Of a stretch of DNA of 12,076 bases, positions 7,981-12,076 are shown in pieces (the stretch's first letter is position 1; each line of letters opens with the position of its first letter). The stretch is taken from assembly GCF_000234665.1 (NCBI RefSeq), contig NW_003946375.1, positions 1 through 12,076 of the forward strand, given 5' to 3'. The DNA comes from Leishmania mexicana MHOM/GT/2001/U1103. Its lineage: Eukaryota; Euglenozoa; Kinetoplastea; Trypanosomatida; Trypanosomatidae. The notes under the pieces are model-generated. The model was not told where the DNA came from and ran no database searches. It saw only the letters and a list, made by a program, of their open reading frames with translations. A program made the position numbers and the translations under genes.

Positions 7981-9132
7981 CAGGGGCGAGGAGAGAGGAG
8001 GGGACAGAGACACAGAGAGTGGGGAGGCAGGGGGAGGTCACAGGCAGCGGAGACTGCCAGGCGTGCGCAGCGGGGGCGGATGCGCCGTTGGCTGGCATGC
8101 GCACAGACAAAAAGCATCAGGAGAGGAGGCCGGGGCATGTGCCGCGCGCCGCACAGCGAGGACGAGGGGGAGAGAGTGCAACGACACGCAGGCGCACAGC
8201 ACACCGCCCGGTGCCTCCGGCTGCGACCTTCTCGCTTCCGCGTCACCAAACGAGCGCCTGCGCGGCCACGATGGAGACCCGTGCGCAGGCGAGGCGGGCC
8301 GCCACGGCGTGCGGGCGGGCGGCATGCAGCACCGCCACCACGCACCGTCGCACCCGAGCACCGGCCCGCACAGCAGAGCACACACCGACCACAGCAGCGC
8401 CGGGGGAGACACCAGCACACAAGCACACAGCCCCCCTCGCGGCACACAGCAGGCAGGGGCACGGCGGCTGCGCAGACGGACCCAACACGCACAGACACCG
8501 CACCGCAGCAGCCCCGCACCACACCACAGACAGACGTCACCAGCGAGCAGGGGGTGTGAGACGCAGCCACACCGTGTGCGCGCGATGCGCCGACGAAGGC
8601 GCCGGTGCCAGTCGCAGCACGCGTTGGGGCCCTGCATCCGTGCACACGCCCCTCCGCCCAGACACACACGCGCTCGCACACACACACCACCCGCGCTCAC
8701 CCATCACATCCTCACTTCACAGCGCGCCTACAGCCAGCACCACCGGGAGGCGCAGCGCACAGGCCTGCCGCCGAGCACCCACGCACACCCTGCGCGATCG
8801 CCCAGCGCCATGTCCCGCAGCGCCGCACAGCCCTCAGCAGCCTGGCATCCCTGCGCCTCCCCGTACAGACACGGCGCCCGTCACAGGCGGCAAGCAGCTC
8901 ATCCAAGCCGCCTCCGCCACGGCACACCGCCCCCACAAACACCTCCCCGCAGAGTACGTACACGCAATCCCGGAGGTGCCCCTACGCCGGCGAGAGCCGC
9001 TCCAGTCGCCGCCCGGTCAGCAGGTCCGCGTAGAGGTCCAGAGTAGGGGCAGCAGCGTGTGCGCCACGGCCAGCGGCACCGGCCGCAGCACCGCCACGGT
9101 GTCGCACCTGCGGCATCCGCGCAGCCACGCGT
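7981..9132. repeat. Duplicated non-coding block A, copy 2, immediately upstream of amastin
   Basis: This is the partner of block A at 35-1200. It begins about 240 bases upstream of the amastin ATG and, given minus-strand transcription, lies in the calpain 3' flank and the calpain-amastin intergenic region. It lacks 14 bases present in copy 1 near 1170-1184 and ends at a GTCCGGC (9133-9139), where it joins block B directly. Confidence 0.93.
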
Positions 9133-9220
9133 GTCCGGCTCACGCCCCTCGACAGGCGATGCGCCGCGCTCCCGGCCGACCACTGCAGCGCCACCGTCGT
9201 TGCTGGCACCGCTGCCGCAC
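9133..9220. repeat. Duplicated block B, copy 2
   Basis: This is the partner of 1462-1550, fused directly to the end of block A through a single GTCCGGC at 9133-9139. Its right edge at 9220 joins block C without a spacer. Confidence 0.88.
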
Positions 9221-9518
9221 CCGCTCCTTCCACCGACCACCTCGCAGCCGTCCCCAGCCAGCTGCCGCACGGCAGGGCCCTCCACGCCACGGGCGCACTC
9301 CTCCACACCCCCACACCCGCACACCCTCCCGCGGCACCACGACCATTCACCCACCCGCAATCCGCGCACCGGCGCACAGCGGAAGAGGGGCCCCCTCCGC
9401 ACCGGCAACACAACAGCCGCATACGGCGCACACCGCTCCGGCACGCCCCCTACAGCGTGCGAGAGGGGTCGCGGAACGGAGGGCGATCAGTGGGGCCCGG
9501 CATCACCGGCGGCAGCGC
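9221..9518. repeat. Duplicated block C, copy 2
   Basis: This is the partner of 3537-3778, joined directly to block B. It keeps two segments missing from copy 1. One is a 38-base unit between direct repeats CACCCGCA at 9314-9321 and 9352-9359, plus seven further bases. The other is a 36-base unit between CCGGCA at 9402-9407 and 9438-9443. Homology ends near 9518. Confidence 0.87.
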
Positions 9519-9780
9519 TGTACGAAAGCCGACGTCTACTGTGTGGGAAGACATCGTGTGTATGATGCACACGGGTGGAACCGCGGTTTAGGCGGCGGTT
9601 ACTCGGAGGTGCGCTGTGAATGTAGGACGAGTGCTGGCACCTGCGTGTGCTCGCAGTCGTGCAGGAACGCTGAACCAGCGCACGCCACTCTTCCATACGG
9701 ACGAATGTGCTCGGCAACGCCGTCAGTACACAAACACGGATCGCTGGCCGCGAGCGCGCAGTCCGCACTTGCAGACGCCT
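9519..9780 (-). other. Calpain 3' flank
   Basis: This unique spacer lies between the calpain stop codon and repeat copy 2, probably the first part of the calpain 3' UTR. It is less GC-rich and less CA-biased than the repeat. It contains a perfect ten-base palindrome, AACCGCGGTT, at 9579-9588. No gene is seen. Confidence 0.5.
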
Positions 9781-11907
9781 TTATTGGGGGTGGAGGTACG
9801 TCTCCGTCACGTGGGTGGCGTCAAAGACGGTGATGCCCGCCTTTACGCGGGGCGCACCGCCGCGCTTCTTGTACTGAAATCGCACATGTGTCGCCGCCTC
9901 CCCGTTCATTGGGAATGACACCACGTTGCGGAGCGTCGGGCACGTGTCGGGCAGGTGTACAAAAGACACCCGCAGTCCTCTTGCGGTTGACTTGTTGGGT
10001 GCCAGCATGCCCAGTGTGAAGTCCTTCGGGCCGTTTTGGTTCGTCGTCATGATGCGCGGAATGACGTAGAAGGGGCCTTTTGTGGGGTCGAGCTCGAGCT
10101 CGAGGCCAACGTCGCGGGCAACAATGTACTCGTACTTCTCTGGTGGATGCACCTCGGGGTTATCGGTGCTGAGGGCCACAATCTGCTGCGTGCCCTTCTG
10201 CGCGTTGTGCCCCGTGACGGAGATAAGCAGCCCCTTGTACAGCTGATCCGGGTCGTCGGGGTTCTGCAGGCGGCGGTCCTTCTGTGACAGGGTGAAGAGT
10301 AGTTTCTGCTTCTTCCTGAGTTCGATCTTTAGCACGACGGACGGGATTATGCCAATGAACTGGCCCGGGAAGCGATACTGGTACCAGGCCTTCTTCACCA
10401 TGCAGACCCCGCCACCCTCAAAGAACTGCACCGCGTCCCTCCACTCCATCCAGAAAGTGCCATCGCTCACCTTGCTCGGCTTGCACGACCGGCGCACCAA
10501 GGAGTGCTTCTGCCACCCGGTGCTGTTCTTGCCCCATGCGCCGGTCCACTCGTCACCGCTTCCCCACGGGTTGCGTATCTTCAGCAGCTTCACTCGCGGA
10601 ATGACAAACTGGCGCACCATCAGCACCGAGTAGGAGTGGCCGGTGCTCAGGCCCGCCGTCTTGTAGCGCGCCGCAAGTGATGCCTCGTTCGCATTCCCGC
10701 TACCAGCGTTGTACGCGCTCGTGTCCGTGCCTGGAGTGCTGATCGAGATGAGGTAGCCATTCTTGCGGTAGCGCAGCAGGTCCTTGAAAAACTGAGATGC
10801 GACCGCCTCCTCATTCGCCGCTGCCCTCCACGTATTTGTGAAGGAGTACACCGGAAACCCCGTCAAATCCTGCAGGGCGTGCAGAGGATTGCCGCCGACA
10901 ATGGACGCGTACGAGCCCTGCAGCTTGGCATACGCCTTCTCCAGCAGCGACACCCACAGCTCGTACGGGTCACCGGTGGAGCGGGCAAAGTAAACGACCC
11001 CGTTGTACGTCGGCAGGTAGCTGTCGACAATGATGTGGTGGAACCAGCCGTTCTTACTGATGCACACGCGGTAGCCGCCCGCCCGCTCCTCTTTCTTTCG
11101 CCTCGACTGGGAGACAGGGTGGCGAAAGATGTCCTTCACCATCGTCGTGCTCTCCGCCACGACCGCGATCGAGCACATGAGCCAGCAGTCGCCGAGGTGA
11201 CCCTGCCCAATGCCGGCAGCGCTCACGCCGTGACGGAACAGCTTGATCTCCTCGTGCGCTATCGCCGGTAGGTAGTCCTGCGGCCGTCTCCACGCGATGG
11301 CGTGCATGCTTGCCACGCTCTGCTTGTCGTGAGGTCGCTTCAGAGCCGCCTCGGATGGGGGGAAGCCCATGTCGATGTATAGGATCTTGCTCTTCCGGCA
11401 CCTGCACAGGATTTCCTCCTCGTTGTGGCTCACCCCAGCCACGCCGGCCACCTTTTGCGTCTCGTGCATGCACTTCGCCTTCGCCTCGCGGTTAACCTTC
11501 TCAATGTAGCCCGGGGCCAAGTCGCGCGACACGCACGCGGCGCTGTATAAGATCTGCGTCCTCTTGGTGACCTTCACGTACGGCAGCGTCTCCAGCGGGT
11601 AGACGACGACGGAGCACTGTGTCCCCCCGGTGGGCGTCTTCCTCACCGTCGTCCGGCCATGCTCTGTTTTGTAAACGGCCGTCGTTTTTTGGAAGGTGAA
11701 GCTGACGTGCATCTCCATGTCCAGCGAGTCGTTGTAGAGGAACCACTTGTGCCTGTCCACCTCCACCCGGTAGCATCGGCCGTCTTCAAAGAGGGGGTAG
11801 CAGTCCCCCGTGACCGCAGGGCCGCCATACTTGAAGTCGTGCACCTTCCTCTGGTCATCGTGTTCCCTTGCCTTGCTCTTGGTGCGGCTACCACCGCAGA
11901 GCGCCAT
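9781..11907 (-). CDS. Calpain-like cysteine peptidase (family C2), complete, with intact catalytic triad
   Basis: The protein has 708 residues. Residues about 25-135 resemble the N-terminal domain found on kinetoplastid calpain-like proteins (DUF1935 type), with a CYRVEVDRHKWFLYND core at 45-60. The papain-like protease core spans about 190-500. It shows the cysteine motif QGHLGDCW (C241), the histidine motif GHSYSV (H424) and the asparagine motif IRNPWGSGDEW (N446), so Cys, His and Asn are all present. Residues about 510-705 fit the calpain beta-sandwich domain III. No EF-hand domain is visible. In this family a competent triad predicts calcium-regulated or regulatory cleavage of cytosolic or cytoskeletal proteins, but many kinetoplastid members have lost the triad. 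The frame stays open upstream to the window edge; I chose the Met at 11907 because a pyrimidine tract and AG lie just upstream of it. The N-terminus begins Met-Ala, so the Met-Gly-Cys acylation motif of some relatives is absent. Family call is firm; physiological substrates are unknown. Confidence 0.96.
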   Translation of the reverse strand: MALCGGSRTKSKAREHDDQRKVHDFKYGGPAVTGDCYPLFEDGRCYRVEVDRHKWFLYNDSLDMEMHVSFTFQKTTAVYKTEHGRTTVRKTPTGGTQCSVVVYPLETLPYVKVTKRTQILYSAACVSRDLAPGYIEKVNREAKAKCMHETQKVAGVAGVSHNEEEILCRCRKSKILYIDMGFPPSEAALKRPHDKQSVASMHAIAWRRPQDYLPAIAHEEIKLFRHGVSAAGIGQGHLGDCWLMCSIAVVAESTTMVKDIFRHPVSQSRRKKEERAGGYRVCISKNGWFHHIIVDSYLPTYNGVVYFARSTGDPYELWVSLLEKAYAKLQGSYASIVGGNPLHALQDLTGFPVYSFTNTWRAAANEEAVASQFFKDLLRYRKNGYLISISTPGTDTSAYNAGSGNANEASLAARYKTAGLSTGHSYSVLMVRQFVIPRVKLLKIRNPWGSGDEWTGAWGKNSTGWQKHSLVRRSCKPSKVSDGTFWMEWRDAVQFFEGGGVCMVKKAWYQYRFPGQFIGIIPSVVLKIELRKKQKLLFTLSQKDRRLQNPDDPDQLYKGLLISVTGHNAQKGTQQIVALSTDNPEVHPPEKYEYIVARDVGLELELDPTKGPFYVIPRIMTTNQNGPKDFTLGMLAPNKSTARGLRVSFVHLPDTCPTLRNVVSFPMNGEAATHVRFQYKKRGGAPRVKAGITVFDATHVTETYLHPQ

Positions 11908-11928
11908 TAGTCGGTGAGGCGACTGCCG

Positions 11929-11976
11929 CTGTGTGGATGTGGGGGGGGGGGGAGGGGCGGAAGAGGCGGAGGAGAT
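11929..11976 (-). promoter_or_regulatory. Predicted trans-splice acceptor region of the calpain-like gene
   Basis: Read on the minus strand, a pyrimidine tract with a C12 run is followed, after about ten bases, by the first AG at 11930-11929. That AG is 22 bases before the ATG at 11907. Kinetoplastid mRNAs receive a spliced leader at the first suitable AG after such a tract, so this predicts a very short 5' UTR. A second AG at 11924-11923 is a close alternative. The site was read from sequence only; no transcript evidence is available. Confidence 0.65.
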
Positions 11977-12076
11977 GGATCGCAGTGCTGCCGTGACGTC
12001 TGCGAACAGACCCGTGCAAACAAAACACAAGACACAGTAAGCGATGCCATCGAGGCCACAGAGGTGCCACGCCAAC
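11977..12076. other. Upstream spacer at the right edge of the window
   Basis: This is the region upstream of the calpain splice tract. An open frame continues through it in phase with the calpain gene, but it lies 5' of the predicted splice site and would not be in the mature mRNA. I see no other gene signal. It probably holds the 3' flank of the next gene upstream, which is outside the window. Confidence 0.4.

Noticed and set aside
7893..9833. A 646-codon plus-strand frame across repeat copy 2
   Set aside because: It is Arg/Thr/Pro/His low-complexity, runs antisense to the transcription unit, and extends into the calpain gene end. It is a shadow of CA/CAC-rich DNA.
11908..12075. A 56-residue N-terminal extension of the calpain-like protein
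   Set aside because: The extension would span the pyrimidine tract and splice AG at 11976-11929, and it encodes a Pro-run and Ser-rich stretch unlike the family's N-termini.

Overview
The window looks like nuclear DNA of a trypanosomatid parasite, most likely Leishmania or a close Leishmaniinae relative. It carries an amastin gene with a perfect match to the published amastin signature and a kinetoplastid-type calpain-like cysteine peptidase. Both genes are intronless and on the minus strand. Each is preceded by a polypyrimidine tract and an AG dinucleotide, the layout expected for spliced-leader trans-splicing of a polycistronic transcript. The DNA between genes is long, very GC-rich and full of CA/CACG microrepeats. 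The genus is inferred from these families and this architecture; species and chromosome cannot be fixed from the sequence alone.

Layout, in the direction of transcription (right to left): a short piece of upstream spacer (12076-11977); the calpain trans-splice region (11976-11929); the complete calpain-like gene (11907-9781); a spacer (9780-9519); a non-coding repeat, copy 2 (9518-7971); the amastin trans-splice region (7779-7758); the complete amastin gene (7734-7099); a long amastin 3' region (7098-5633); a strong candidate splice acceptor (5632-5606) leading into a doubtful 134-codon ORF (5513-5109); more GC-rich spacer (5108-3779); and repeat copy 1 (3778-2), which runs to the left edge of the window.

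The main discovery is the pair of repeat copies. Three collinear blocks (A, B, C) occur in both. In copy 2 they lie almost end to end. In copy 1 they are separated by 0.25 kb and 2.0 kb of extra sequence that contains scattered coding-like fragments on the minus strand, possibly a decayed membrane-protein gene. Several of the differences between the copies have short direct repeats at their ends, and each copy keeps pieces the other lacks. This suggests that one larger duplicated unit has decayed independently in two places. Copy 2 sits immediately 5' of the amastin gene, so copy 1 may sit 5' of a second amastin gene just off the left edge.

Functionally, amastins are surface membrane glycoproteins of the intracellular amastigote stage, and calpain-like proteins are usually cytoskeletal or signalling proteins. 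Nothing in the sequence shows that the two act together beyond probable co-transcription. No tRNA, rRNA, CRISPR array, intact transposase or reverse transcriptase gene was seen.
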